Translations under genes and position numbers: made by a program
Source: an uncultured Pirellulaceae bacterium
GTDB lineage: Bacteria > Planctomycetota > Planctomycetia > Pirellulales > Pirellulaceae
Length of the DNA stretch: 36,631 nucleotides
Direction: 5' to 3'
Assembly: GCA_938010615.1 (NCBI GenBank)
Contig: CALLUY010000138.1
Span: forward strand, 1 to 36,631
Shown here: piece after piece, positions 1-8,947 of the stretch
Numbering within the stretch: position 1 is the stretch's first letter
Layout of the letters: each line of letters opens with the position of its first letter
The notes under the pieces: generated by a model
Told to the model about the DNA's origin: nothing
The model's database searches: none
The model's input: the letters and a program-made list of their open reading frames with translations, nothing else

Positions 1-1414
1 ACGCGCCGCCGAGTACGTTGCTTGTGTTTCCGGAAAACGTTGAATTGGTCGCTGTGAATCTGCCAGAAGCGTGGACTGCTCCACCTGAGTTGGCAATATT
101 GTTGGCTATGATGACGTTGTCAACAAAGATCGACGTCCCCGAATCCCCAAGGATTCCACCGCCTTCACCACTGCCATCACCAAAGGGGGCGACACCACCG
201 GTAATCGTTAGATTGCGAAACGTTGCTGTGCCGAAGAAACTGACCTGAAAGACGCGATCATTCAATCCGCTGGCATCAATGACAGTGCTGCCATCATCGG
301 CACCGACGAACTCGACTTCGAAGAAGATATCGAGATCACCAAGGTTGCCACTTCCGCTTAATGAGAGCAGATGGGTTCCCGATCCCAGTCTAATCGTGTT
401 CACGCCGGAGGGCGTTCCATTGGCCGCGATTACTGCTTCGCGAAGTGAGATCCCATCACCACCATCGTTCGCAATCAGACTGTTGATGTCCGTCGTATCG
501 CCATTGATTACGTCATCAAGCGTTGTGACCGAAACGGTTGCAAACGTGCCAAGGTATTGAGCTTGAACTTCGGAGCTGAATATGACGCCAGACTCTATTG
601 CGCCAACGGTGTACTCAAAATTCCAATCGCCGCCGAGTGACTCGTGACCGGTTAAGTCATCGCTGGCCGCGACATCGGCGCCGGTAAGCTCACCAATCTG
701 ATCGACGAGCCAGCGTCCTTCCTGATTGCCAGCTACCTCGCATCCATAAATGACAATGTCTGCGTCCAAGCCAAGGCCAGGAGCCCAACCTGAAAGTTCA
801 TCTTCGTACTGAGACATCGTCTCTGACGTCAATTCTGCGGATCCAAGCTGAATCAGATCTTCGTCGCCATGCCCCACAATATGGACTGACTCATAGAGTC
901 GAGAACCATTCAGATATTGCGAGATGAGTTCGATTCCGTTTTCGTCACGACCGACTGTTACAACTTCAAAGTCCGTTGCGGCATCACGACTCATGCTAAT
1001 GTCGTGCACGAGCGTTTCGAAACCTTCAATTCGCTCATCGATCACAATTAGTTGGCGGGAGACGATATCGATGGGGGCAAAATCGTCATTGAGGGCGGTG
1101 GCATCAACAACCACACAGTCCTCGGACTCGTCGATCGAAATCGATGGATGGTCCACTTCTGCTTCGAAACAAAGTTGAGCCAATTCATCAAGTTGTAATT
1201 CAGCTTGTGCCTCAAGTGATTCGCCAGTAACTGCAAACAAAGGAGATGCGTCGTAAAGAACTCGTGCTTCGAGCGATTGAAGCTCCAAGTTGGGCGCAGC
1301 AGATTTGTCTGAACTGAATTTCTCGACGAATTTCTGAAGCGTTGAAGCTAACGAAAACGGCGAGTTTGTTGACGGGATTGTCGATCCAGACTGGTTGGAT
1401 TGTTTTTCAGTCAT
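1..1414 (-). CDS. DUF4347-domain surface protein with beta-helix region, partial (C-terminus beyond left edge)
   Basis: The reading frame is open from an ATG at 1412-1414 to the window edge (about 471 codons). Near residue 40 it carries LEARVLYDAS, a form of the LEPRVL(F/Y)DA motif seen at the start of many very large planctomycete and proteobacterial surface proteins. A DUF4347 domain follows, recognised from ESVHIVGHGDEDLIQLG, DADIVIYGCEVAGN, LTGADVAASDDLTG and LGGDWNFEYTVG. After it comes a CSLREA-like ISLREAVIAAN segment and then short Asn/Gly/Ser-rich turns (IANSGGAV, NSTFSGNTSNV) typical of right-handed parallel beta-helix (pectin-lyase-like) proteins. DUF4347 is usually the N-terminal module of giant secreted adhesin-like proteins; an extracellular role is inferred. 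No classical signal peptide is seen, which is common for this N-terminal type. The upstream GCAGAGA is a weak ribosome binding site. Confidence 0.85.
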   Translation of the reverse strand, partial: MTEKQSNQSGSTIPSTNSPFSLASTLQKFVEKFSSDKSAAPNLELQSLEARVLYDASPLFAVTGESLEAQAELQLDELAQLCFEAEVDHPSISIDESEDCVVVDATALNDDFAPIDIVSRQLIVIDERIEGFETLVHDISMSRDAATDFEVVTVGRDENGIELISQYLNGSRLYESVHIVGHGDEDLIQLGSAELTSETMSQYEDELSGWAPGLGLDADIVIYGCEVAGNQEGRWLVDQIGELTGADVAASDDLTGHESLGGDWNFEYTVGAIESGVIFSSEVQAQYLGTFATVSVTTLDDVINGDTTDINSLIANDGGDGISLREAVIAANGTPSGVNTIRLGSGTHLLSLSGSGNLGDLDIFFEVEFVGADDGSTVIDASGLNDRVFQVSFFGTATFRNLTITGGVAPFGDGSGEGGGILGDSGTSIFVDNVIIANNIANSGGAVHASGRFTATNSTFSGNTSNVLGGA

Positions 1415-2423
1415 TCTCTGCAATGAACGGAATGCTAGCTGGCGGGTTACATATTGTGGATCGGGTCGTGTTTGGCAATCCGGTAGTAATCTTTCAGAAC
1501 GTCGGTGTTAACGATTACTCGAACCGTCCGAACTCTACCTCGATTTCCGGCATTTCGTCGGCGTTCCTTGGAACCAAATAAATTCCAAAGACACATGCTC
1601 TCATCGCTGCCTGCAAAACTAAGTGATTCGACACAACCGGTACAACAGGCTTTGATTCCAAGCGTGCTAGTCAGCCGTTTCGAGCATCCGGAAACGTCCC
1701 GTGATCCTTGAGTTCGCTTGAGGCAATTATTTGCTCGGTCGCAAGGCAAATGAGTGAATTCTGCCGGCGATTGGCAGTTAAGGGTGCGTTCACTTAATTT
1801 GTAGTTCGAGGCGTCCGCAGAAAGCGACCGCTCAATCTTCGAGTTTGACGCACAAGGACGGTGCGGTCTTTAGTGCCGCGAGAACGAATTGACACGGCTT
1901 GGAAAAGGCGGCATTTGGCGGCATTTGGCGTAATTTGAGTACGAGGTTACGAATCGAGACCAGTTTCATCATTCCCCAAGCCACAAGACTTAGTTCTTCC
2001 GGCACTAGCAACCAAGAAATTGGGCATGCAATGCCAAACGTTGCGTTCGAAATGCCTTGTTTTTCGGCTAGTTCCGAGGAATATGGTCGTTTTATTCGAG
2101 TTCGGTTCCGTTTCGAGAATTTTCGAAGTGCAAACTTGCTTTTGTTTAATGTTTTACAAAACTTTTTGTCTGGACACTTATTGCATTTTGGGGCGAACGT
2201 CTCAGATCGCGACAAAAAGCGATCCGATTACACCTAATAATCGAGATTTATGCTCTACTCGCTTTGGCCTGCTTTTTGCACTCATCTTTTTTCGGACGAA
2301 CAGACGAATTTGCGCCGAATTGTCCGCCTTTCTCCTAGCGGAAAGACGAGACTTTGGTTAGACTACATGAGCGATATTGGTTTATCGCGATTCTCAGTTA
2401 TTTTTTTATCTTTGGAGTGATTT
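1415..2423. other. long intergenic region, no supported gene
   Basis: About 1 kb separates the divergent DUF4347 and DUF1559 genes. Several open frames of 60-130 codons overlap here on both strands (for example 1447-1749 and 1832-2215 on the minus strand), but none has a recognisable family, a plausible ribosome binding site or a consistent composition. A perfect tandem duplication of a 10-mer (gcatttggcg) lies at 1911-1930. The stretch 2100-2423 is AT-richer and probably holds the promoter of the DUF1559 gene, but no clear -35/-10 pair was picked out. Confidence 0.5.
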
Positions 2424-3437
2424 ATGAAACTTTCACTGAAACGGGGTGGTTTCACCCTTGTGGAGCTTCTGGTTGTGATTGCGATCATCGGCATCCTTAT
2501 CGGAATGCTTCTGCCTGCTGTCCAGCAAGTTCGCGAAGCGGCCCGCCGTACACAATGCATGAACAATCTGCGCCAAGTTGCACTGGCGTCGTTGAACTAC
2601 GAAAGTGCATTCATGAACTTCCCACCGGGGCAGCTCAACGAATCAATCGCTGGGACTCAGACCCAGTTGAACGGCACCGATGGCAACATGCAGCGGATGG
2701 GCGTTTTGGTTCACATCCTGTCTCAAATCGAGCAGGGCAATCTCGAGCCAAGCATTCTGCCAAATCGTAGTGCAAGAAGTTACGACTTCGAAGGCACTGG
2801 ACCTTGGTGGAACTACGGTGACGCAGATGACGTTACATGGTTTGCATCTCACAACAGGTTGCCTGCATTCATTTGTCCTTCGGACAATGCATCGAACACA
2901 CCTGCTGCGATGATTTTGGTATACCCTCGAAACAACACTGTCGGTGGTAGTTTCTTCGGAGGACCTTTTGGCGCGGAACTTGGTCGTACGAACTACGTTG
3001 GTGTTGGCGGCGGCTTGGGCCCTCGTGATGCTGATGGTGTTGGCGACACAGCTTCTACTTGGAGTGAGTGGGAAGGCGTTTACACAAACCGAAGCCAGAC
3101 AACGTTTGGCAACATGACAGACGGTTCTAGCAACACGGTTATGTTCGGCGAAGTGGCAACGTTCACTGATCCGTTCTTCGAGAGCTTCGGTGGTTCTGCT
3201 GATTGTCAGTATGGTTGGATGGGCGAGTGCATCATTCCAATGGCATGGTGGGGCAACAATGATCCATGGGGCAACGGTGCTGATGGATACTTCCAGTTCA
3301 AGAGTAATCACCCTGGAACAATCAACTTTGCTCGTGGCGACGGTTCGGTACAAGCAATCAGCAAGGATGCAGATCGCAACAGCGTTATGCTTCCATTGTC
3401 TGGGATGAAAGACGGACGAATTAACGAGGATTTTTAA
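2424..3437 (+). CDS. DUF1559 protein with type IV prepilin-like N-terminus
   Basis: The 337-residue product begins with a short basic leader (MKLSLKRGG) followed by [14 protein letters not shown], the classic class III prepilin signal: prepilin peptidase would cut after Gly9, leaving Phe at +1 and Glu at +5. The hydrophobic helix runs into [11 protein letters not shown], the hallmark start of the DUF1559 family (also called SBP_bac_10-like), which is hugely expanded in planctomycetes. The C-terminal [18 protein letters not shown] matches the family's closing H-x-G...DGSV motif. The protein is presumably inner-membrane anchored or assembled in a pseudopilus-like structure; the function of the family is not established. 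The ATG is preceded by GGAGTG at good spacing. A small lipoprotein gene starts two bases after the stop, so the two are probably co-transcribed. Confidence 0.95.
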   Translation: MKLSLKRGGFTLVELLVVIAIIGILIGMLLPAVQQVREAARRTQCMNNLRQVALASLNYESAFMNFPPGQLNESIAGTQTQLNGTDGNMQRMGVLVHILSQIEQGNLEPSILPNRSARSYDFEGTGPWWNYGDADDVTWFASHNRLPAFICPSDNASNTPAAMILVYPRNNTVGGSFFGGPFGAELGRTNYVGVGGGLGPRDADGVGDTASTWSEWEGVYTNRSQTTFGNMTDGSSNTVMFGEVATFTDPFFESFGGSADCQYGWMGECIIPMAWWGNNDPWGNGADGYFQFKSNHPGTINFARGDGSVQAISKDADRNSVMLPLSGMKDGRINEDF

Positions 3438-3438
3438 G

Positions 3439-3606
3439 ATGCGTATTTTGGGACTGTGCTTTGCCACTCTTCTGTTCAGCGTTTCGCTGATCGGATGCTC
3501 TAGCGAAGAGACCGAGAAGGCTGAAAAGGCTACGATTGAAGAAGGCGAGGAGATGTCATCTACGATGGCGTCACCAAAGGCGCCGGATCCACCACCGCCT
3601 CGTTAA
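3439..3606 (+). CDS. small lipoprotein, 55 residues
   Basis: An ATG one base after the DUF1559 stop opens a 55-codon frame that starts MRILGLCFATLLFSVSLIGC. This is a textbook lipoprotein signal: basic n-region, hydrophobic core and the lipobox LIGC with the lipidated cysteine at residue 20. The mature part is only 35 residues, first Glu/Lys-rich and then ending in PKAPDPPPPR. I recognise no family. The tight linkage (one-base gap) and a terminator right after the stop suggest a two-gene unit with the pilin-like gene. Small lipoproteins following DUF1559 genes are a recurrent planctomycete arrangement to my knowledge. The Pro-rich tail might reach into or cross a wall layer, but this is speculation. 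Confidence 0.8.
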   Translation: MRILGLCFATLLFSVSLIGCSSEETEKAEKATIEEGEEMSSTMASPKAPDPPPPR

Positions 3607-3634
3607 CATTTTACCGATTAATCGGAACTCTAGA

Positions 3635-3670
3635 CCCGTGGTCATTTTAATGGCCACGGGCCTTTTTTTT
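3635..3670 (+). terminator. Rho-independent terminator after DUF1559/lipoprotein pair
   Basis: An 11-bp stem (CCCGTGGTCAT pairing with ATGGCCACGGG, one G-U pair) closes a 4-base loop (TTTA) at 3635-3660. It is followed by CC and eight consecutive T residues (3663-3670). It lies 28 bases after the lipoprotein stop codon. Confidence 0.92.
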
Positions 3671-3736
3671 ATCTCCCTGAAAACAAACGTCATTTTGCAT
3701 ACTTCGCTTTCCACTAAATGGTAGCAATCAAAGCGA

Positions 3737-3751
3737 ATTCACATTGTGAAT
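3737..3751. promoter_or_regulatory. 15-bp palindrome upstream of PH-domain operon
   Basis: ATTCACA-T-TGTGAAT is a perfect inverted repeat with a one-base centre, ending 57 bases before the start of the first PH-domain gene. Size and placement would fit a dimeric regulator's operator. No matching second copy was seen in the window, so this is only a candidate. Confidence 0.3.
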
Positions 3752-3808
3752 ATTCGTAAGTAACCACTCCGATCGAATCCAGATCCTCGAAGCTCACAAG
3801 AGCCCTGA

Positions 3809-4417
3809 ATGGAAAACACCGAAACCCCGCATCCAATTTCATCTGATCACCGGCCGAATGTTGCGTCGTCCGCCGACGAGAAAACTTCGATAGTAAGTCC
3901 TGATGGATCATTTGATTCGCTTTCCGCTCAAATTGGGTTCCAACATTTCGACGCGCGAAACGTTGCTGTCGAGAGAATTGCAGGGCTCATTTTCACCGGT
4001 GTCGTTGTGGTCGGCGCGATCGTGGGCATCATCCTTCTCTTGATGGCCGTCGGCTTGGGCTGGATCTTTTATGGTCTACTCACTGCAGCGATCATCGTCA
4101 TCGCAGTTTTACTTTGGTCCTCGATCGTTTGGCCCGGGATTGAACATCGGCACCGCAGTTGGCGTCTGACGGATGTTGGACTGGAGGTTCGTCATGGCGT
4201 CTGGTGGAAGCATATGCAGGCCATTCCGTGGGCTCGAGTTCAACATGCAGACGTCTCACAAGGTCCACTGCAACGCATGTATGGCGTTGGCACGCTGACC
4301 GTACATACCGCCGGAACTAGTAACTCCTCGGTCAATCTTGCAGGACTTTCGCACGAAGTCGCAATCGAATTGCGAGACGAGATCATCCGACAAAGGACGG
4401 TCGGCGATGTCGTTTGA
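3809..4417 (+). CDS. bacterial PH domain (YdbS-like) membrane protein
   Basis: The 202-residue product has a hydrophilic N-terminus of about 65 residues, two adjacent membrane helices (roughly residues 65-85 and 88-112), then a bacterial PH domain (bPH2, formerly DUF304). Diagnostic pieces are WRLTDVGLEVRHGVWWKHMQAIPWARVQHADVSQGPLQRMYGVGTLTVHTAG, given here in parts: the LTDxGLEVRxG strand, the IPWARVQ turn and the GVGTLTVHTAG strand. This is the layout of YdbS in Bacillus, which is encoded with YdbT. The next gene overlaps by 11 bases and is YdbT-like, so the pair probably forms one inner-membrane complex. YdbS/YdbT have been linked to resistance to antimicrobial compounds in Bacillus; the biochemical role is unknown. 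A palindrome at 3737-3751 could be a regulatory site. Confidence 0.88.
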   Translation: MENTETPHPISSDHRPNVASSADEKTSIVSPDGSFDSLSAQIGFQHFDARNVAVERIAGLIFTGVVVVGAIVGIILLLMAVGLGWIFYGLLTAAIIVIAVLLWSSIVWPGIEHRHRSWRLTDVGLEVRHGVWWKHMQAIPWARVQHADVSQGPLQRMYGVGTLTVHTAGTSNSSVNLAGLSHEVAIELRDEIIRQRTVGDVV

Positions 4418-6059
4418 ACCCGACAAATCTGAAGACAATTCAGAAGAATTTCTCGACGAGGAAGTTCTACATATTCACGACCCTTATCTGATCGATGAAT
4501 CAGACAACATCCCAATGGCCGAGTCCGTCGAACTCGAGACCAGTTTTCTTCACCCAAGTTCTTTAGTCTTCACAGTGATCGCTCAGCTTCGGCAGAACCT
4601 GATCCCGGCAGTGATCGCGTTGTTTGGAGCCGCCAAGGGTAACTACGTTTTCCTTGGAATCGCGGCTGCGATTTTTGTTTTGTCGATCGTCGCTGCAACC
4701 GTCCGATATTTGACGCTGCGGTACAGCATTCAAGATGGTGAACTCACGGTCCAATCCGGATTGTTTTTCCGTCGCCTAAGAAAAGTACCGACATCGCAAA
4801 TTCAAAACATTGACTTAGTACAGAACATCTTGCATCGTCTTTTCCGAGTCGCCGAAGTTCGCGTTGAAACAGCGAGTGGAACAGAACCCGAAGCAACACT
4901 ACGAGTTTTATCACTTTCACAAGTCGAAAATCTAAGAGCCAAAGTTCGTTCGGCATCTCAACGATCCATCAGCGATTCGAAAGCCACAGAGTCATCTGGC
5001 GTCGCGGCATCGGATCGCGAAGCGACCACAGCACAAGAGATACTTCGAATTCCCAGCTCCTGGTTATTGAAGGCAGGTCTGGCAAGCAATCGCGGCATGG
5101 TGTTGCTCGGTTTCATATTGGGCCTCTATTACCAAAACCTGCCGAACGACGGACGTGACTTCCGCAATGTCCGCGACCAACTTCGAGGCGTCTCCAGTTA
5201 CCTTCCTGACTTCGGCCAAGGCTGGCAATTGTGGTTGGCGATTGCAGGGGCAACCATTGTGCTACTGGCTCTCGTTCGCTTGTTTGGGATCGGCTGGTTT
5301 ATCCTCAGATTCTTTGGCTATCGTCTTTCCCAACAAGGCGACGACTTCAAAATCTCGTGCGGTCTATTCACCAAAGTCAGCGCAACGGTTCCAGTTCGAC
5401 GGATTCAATTTGTCTCAATTCATCGTTCGATGATTATGCGCTGGTTTGGACTGGCATCAATTCGAATTGAAACCGCTGGTGGCGCCGGCAAGAACAATGA
5501 GAACGCAACAACGACTGTTTCCAAACGTTGGTTCGTCCCTGTCGTTCCGGAATCACAAATCTCCGAGTTGATGAGTACGATCCGTCCTGAGCTTAGTTGG
5601 AAGGAGCAAGATTTTGATTGGAAGCCTTTGGCTCCTAGAGCCGCATCGCGTTTTGTCCGCATCGGAATCATCGTTTCGATTTTCCTGATCATCGTTGGCG
5701 TTGCTGCATCGCGGCCGTGGGGCTGGGTTCCCGGTTTGGCATTGAGCCCACTGATCGTTTGGTATTGGCTCAAGCGCAGTCGCAGCACAAAGTATGCGCG
5801 GATTGGAAAAGGAGTCATCTTTCGAAGCGGCGTTTTCACTCGAAAGACCAGCATCACGTTTTTCGAGAAAATACAGGGAGCGAGCGTGTCCCAGTCTCCA
5901 TTCGATCGGCGTTGGGGAATGGGCACTTTGTCGGTCGACACAGCAGCTGCAGGCCCGGCCAACCACACGATTTCGATTCGCTATTTGGACGCGTCCTTCG
6001 CCGCGCAGGAGTACCGCGAGATCGTGCGTCTTTCATCGCAACAGGCTTCTGCGGTATAG
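4407..6059 (+). CDS. multi-PH-domain (YdbT-like) membrane protein
   Basis: The ATG at 4407 overlaps the end of the preceding gene (ATG TCG TTTGA) and has AAAGGA upstream, so I prefer it to a start 69 bases earlier that lies deep inside the neighbour; this gives 550 residues. There are three hydrophobic pairs, each followed by a bPH2 domain: residues about 50-185 (LRYSIQDGELTVQSGLFFRRLRKVP in part, then QNIDLVQNILHRLFRVAEVRVETASG), about 235-395 (GDDFKISCGLFTKVSATVPVRRIQ, then RWFGLASIRIETAGG) and about 420-545 (RIGKGVIFRSGVFTRKTSITFFEKIQ, then RRWGMGTLSVDTAAAG). Repeated IQ and G(x)LSV-type strands show internal triplication. It is the expected partner of the upstream YdbS-like gene. Function beyond membrane location is not established. 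Confidence 0.88.
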   Translation: MSFEPDKSEDNSEEFLDEEVLHIHDPYLIDESDNIPMAESVELETSFLHPSSLVFTVIAQLRQNLIPAVIALFGAAKGNYVFLGIAAAIFVLSIVAATVRYLTLRYSIQDGELTVQSGLFFRRLRKVPTSQIQNIDLVQNILHRLFRVAEVRVETASGTEPEATLRVLSLSQVENLRAKVRSASQRSISDSKATESSGVAASDREATTAQEILRIPSSWLLKAGLASNRGMVLLGFILGLYYQNLPNDGRDFRNVRDQLRGVSSYLPDFGQGWQLWLAIAGATIVLLALVRLFGIGWFILRFFGYRLSQQGDDFKISCGLFTKVSATVPVRRIQFVSIHRSMIMRWFGLASIRIETAGGAGKNNENATTTVSKRWFVPVVPESQISELMSTIRPELSWKEQDFDWKPLAPRAASRFVRIGIIVSIFLIIVGVAASRPWGWVPGLALSPLIVWYWLKRSRSTKYARIGKGVIFRSGVFTRKTSITFFEKIQGASVSQSPFDRRWGMGTLSVDTAAAGPANHTISIRYLDASFAAQEYREIVRLSSQQASAV

Positions 6060-6169
6060 CTGCAGCGTTCCCGAACTGTCGCCAATCCGGCTTCGCTCAG
6101 CGAGCTTGACAAACGTCTCTGACACAGCGACATTCTTTGGTTGCAACCACCACTTCTGGAGACGCAAGA

Positions 6170-7876
6170 ATGCTTGGACAATTCGCATTGCTGGCTCAAG
6201 ACACCGAACTGCTGGGCCCGCTCGACTGGTCCATCGTGCTTATCTATTTCGCAATTTTGATCTTGATCGTATGGCTAACGTCGCGAAAACAGGATTCAAC
6301 TGACGAATACTTTCTTGCAGGGCGAAACGTCGGTTGGTTCGTGATCGGGTGCTCGCTGTTCGCATCCAACGTCGGTTCCGAACACATCGTTGGCCTTGCC
6401 GGATCAGGAGCAACACAAGGCGCGGGAATGGCTCACTGGGAGTTGCACGCGTGGGTACTGATCATGCTGGGCTGGATCTTTGTCCCCTTCTATTACACTT
6501 CGGGCGTGTCCACGATGCCCGAGTTCCTCGAGAAGCGTTTCGGATCGACGACTCGCTGGATCCTGTCTGTCGTTTCACTTGCTGCTTACGTGTTGACCAA
6601 AGTATCCGTCAACGTGTACGCCGGAGCCATCGTTTTTGAAACACTGCTGCCTACCACGTTTGGTTCTCCTGCCGCCGCGTTTTGGGTGGGTGCACTCACA
6701 ACGGTGATCCTCACCGGAATCTACACGATCTTCGGTGGCTTTCGAGCGGTTCTGTTCACTGACACGGCGCAAGCATTCATTTTGCTGATTGGATCGGCGC
6801 TGATCACATGGATCGGGCTCGGGAAGCTTGGCGGCTGGGGAGAACTTCAAGCCTTCGCACAAACGAACGTCGCTGACTATGCGCTCTGGCGTCCGATGAA
6901 CGATCCTGATTTTCCGTGGTTGGGAATTTTGATGGCGTCGCCAATCGTCGGAATCTGGTATTGGTGCACCGACCAATACATCGTGCAACGAACGCTTGCT
7001 GCAAAGAATCTGACCACCGCGAGGCGAGGAACGATTTGGGGGGCTTTCTTGAAAGTCTGGCCAGTCATGATCTTCTTGGTGCCTGGCATGATCGCTGCAG
7101 CATTAAATGAAAAAGGAATCATCGAGCTTCCGTTGACTGACAGCGGTGGAATCAATGGAGACAAAGTATTCGCAACGATGGTGGCCGAGATGTTACCAAT
7201 AGGTCTGCGAGGTTTGGTCATCGGAGGATTGTTGGCTGCCCTAATGAGTTCACTATCGTCGCTGTTCAATTCGTGCGCAACGCTGTTTACGATCGACATC
7301 TACCAAAAGCTTAAACCGAAATCGACTCAGGTTCAGCTTGTTCGCGTTGGGCGAATTGCAACTGCGGTCGTTGTCATTCTTGGTATTCTTTGGATCCCAA
7401 TCTTGCGTAGCATGTCCGAGGACTCGGGACTCTATAAATATTTGCAGGACGTGCAAGGATACCTTGCGCCATCGATCACCGCAGTGTTTTTGCTGGGGCT
7501 GTTTTATCAACGAACAAATTCGGCTGGTGCAATTGTCGGGCTGGTCGCCGGCTTCATGATGGGGATGGGCAAGCTAACAATTCAACTCTTGCACAAGACT
7601 CCAGAAGGCCAAGAGCCGGCAACCCTCTTGAATCGAGTAGCGGATTTCAACTTCCTTTATTCTTCAGGAGTACTCTTCGCGGCGACCGTCATCTTGATCG
7701 TGATTGTTTCCAACGTAACACCGGCTCCGAAAGAGGAGCGTTTGAAAGGCCTAACGTGGTACTCGATCGACAAGAAACTGGTTCGAGACAGTTGGACGAC
7801 AATCGACTTGATCACGACAGGAATCGTTCTCGCATGCGTGATTGGAATCTACGGATACTTCAGTTTTTGGATCTAG
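6170..7876 (+). CDS. sodium/solute symporter, SSS family (SglT-like)
   Basis: The 568-residue product has about 14 membrane helices. It carries DEYFLAGRNVGWFVIG in the first loop and SNVGSEHIVGLAGSGA in the second helix, both typical of the sodium:solute symporter family and close to the vSGLT/SGLT sugar branch. LMSSLSSLFNSCATLFTIDIY corresponds to the helix that contributes the sodium site (paired serines) in vSGLT. The likely job is sodium-driven uptake of a sugar or a similar solute across the inner membrane; substrate cannot be told from sequence alone. I chose the ATG at 6170, preceded by GGAG at suitable spacing; a TTG 33 bases upstream lacks a ribosome binding site. It sits alone between the PH-domain pair and the ABC exporter, all on the plus strand. 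Confidence 0.92.
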   Translation: MLGQFALLAQDTELLGPLDWSIVLIYFAILILIVWLTSRKQDSTDEYFLAGRNVGWFVIGCSLFASNVGSEHIVGLAGSGATQGAGMAHWELHAWVLIMLGWIFVPFYYTSGVSTMPEFLEKRFGSTTRWILSVVSLAAYVLTKVSVNVYAGAIVFETLLPTTFGSPAAAFWVGALTTVILTGIYTIFGGFRAVLFTDTAQAFILLIGSALITWIGLGKLGGWGELQAFAQTNVADYALWRPMNDPDFPWLGILMASPIVGIWYWCTDQYIVQRTLAAKNLTTARRGTIWGAFLKVWPVMIFLVPGMIAAALNEKGIIELPLTDSGGINGDKVFATMVAEMLPIGLRGLVIGGLLAALMSSLSSLFNSCATLFTIDIYQKLKPKSTQVQLVRVGRIATAVVVILGILWIPILRSMSEDSGLYKYLQDVQGYLAPSITAVFLLGLFYQRTNSAGAIVGLVAGFMMGMGKLTIQLLHKTPEGQEPATLLNRVADFNFLYSSGVLFAATVILIVIVSNVTPAPKEERLKGLTWYSIDKKLVRDSWTTIDLITTGIVLACVIGIYGYFSFWI

Positions 7877-7926
7877 GAATCACTCGCTTGCGATTCGGGT
7901 TTGGCATCGGGTTTGTATTGTTATTT

Positions 7927-7997
7927 AGGTTCCAATATTTGAAACAAGTCGTCGAACAATGCGTAAGACTAACGCAACGTATTCTTACTTGGAACCT
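7927..7997 (+). promoter_or_regulatory. inverted repeat covering the ribosome-binding region of the ABC operon
   Basis: AGGTTCCAA at 7927-7935 is the exact reverse complement of TTGGAACCT at 7989-7997. Allowing one mismatch the arms extend outwards to 12 bp, the right arm ending at 8000, the first base of the ATG. If transcribed, the right arm would pair the only purine-rich sequence before the start (GGAACC). This could be a leader hairpin limiting translation, or a widely spaced operator pair. The 53-base spacing weakens the case. Confidence 0.3.
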
Positions 7998-7999
7998 GA

Positions 8000-8947
8000 A
8001 TGGAAATTGAGCTGCAAAACGTCTCCAAGACCTACGGTCGTGGAGCGAATCTTAAAATCGCGGTCGACAATGTGTCATGGAAATCTGGCGGTGGAGAGAT
8101 CTTTGGATTACTCGGTCCAAATGGCGCGGGGAAAACCACGATGATTCGCATGATGCTCGACATCATCCGCCCCGACCAAGGACAAATCTTGCTCGACGGC
8201 GACGCGACCGCAAACCGAACGATCGAATTCAAGCGTCGTATCGGATACTTGCCAGAAGAGCGTGGGCTTTATCAGAAACGCAAAGTCATGGACGTGCTGC
8301 TGTATTTTGCGGCGTTGAAAGGTTTCGATCGAGCCGCGGCAAAAGTCAAAGCCATGGAGTTGCTTGAGCGATTCGAATTGGCTCACTGTGCCAACAAGAA
8401 AATTCACGACCTGTCAAAAGGCATGGGCCAGAAAATCCAAATCGCTTCCTGTGTGTTGCACGATCCAGACTTGGTTGTCCTTGACGAACCCTTCTCCGGT
8501 CTCGATCCGGTGAACACTCGGTTGATTCGCGAGACGATTCTCGATTTGCGTGCTGCAGGCAAGCTTGTTTTCCTCTCGACGCACATGATGGCAGAAGTCG
8601 AAGCACTCTGCGATCGGATCTTCATGATCAACGATGGAAAACAGGTTCTCTATGGTTCGCTGGACGAAATTCGAAAGTCGTACACGAAATACGAAGTCCA
8701 AATGGACCACGAAGCAGAGACTCATGGACTAAAGTCCATCGAATCAATTACACGATCTGCCCAAGGACAATGTATTCACCTAAAAAATGGCAGCTCGGTT
8801 CATGACCTGATGGCCGAGTTGGCCGCTGGACAACGAGCTTTTCACCGATTCGAAGAAGCTCGCATGCCGATCGAAGATATCTTCGTCGAAGTCGTCGGCA
8901 AGTCACCTCACGACGCAGTTGCCGAAACCGAAGGAGCCTCTTCATGA
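8000..8947 (+). CDS. ABC transporter ATP-binding protein, NatA-like
   Basis: The 315-residue protein is a single ABC ATPase. Walker A is GPNGAGKTT (39-47), the signature is LSKGM (138-142) rather than LSGGQ, Walker B is LVVLDEP (to residue 164), the D-loop is SGLDP, and the H-loop histidine is in STHMM (His195). LSKGM followed by QKIQIA is characteristic of the NatA/drug-and-sodium export branch. A C-terminal DUF4162-like region (from about residue 225) ends with PIEDIFVEVVG, as usual in this branch. Its stop overlaps the permease start (ATGA at 8944-8947), so the two are translationally coupled. The pair should form an exporter; sodium, a peptide or a lipid-like compound are all possible cargoes. 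Confidence 0.93.
   Translation: MEIELQNVSKTYGRGANLKIAVDNVSWKSGGGEIFGLLGPNGAGKTTMIRMMLDIIRPDQGQILLDGDATANRTIEFKRRIGYLPEERGLYQKRKVMDVLLYFAALKGFDRAAAKVKAMELLERFELAHCANKKIHDLSKGMGQKIQIASCVLHDPDLVVLDEPFSGLDPVNTRLIRETILDLRAAGKLVFLSTHMMAEVEALCDRIFMINDGKQVLYGSLDEIRKSYTKYEVQMDHEAETHGLKSIESITRSAQGQCIHLKNGSSVHDLMAELAAGQRAFHRFEEARMPIEDIFVEVVGKSPHDAVAETEGASS

Noticed and set aside
1447-1749. 100-codon minus-strand frame upstream of the DUF4347 gene
   Set aside because: Cys-rich, no recognisable motif, no ribosome binding site, overlapped by other frames of equal quality.
1832-2215. 127-codon minus-strand frame and overlapping plus-strand frames
   Set aside because: Composition unlike the surrounding genes and no family features; several frames are open here on both strands at once.
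6137-6169. TTG start extending the symporter by 11 residues
   Set aside because: No ribosome binding site before the TTG, whereas the ATG at 6170 has GGAG at proper spacing.
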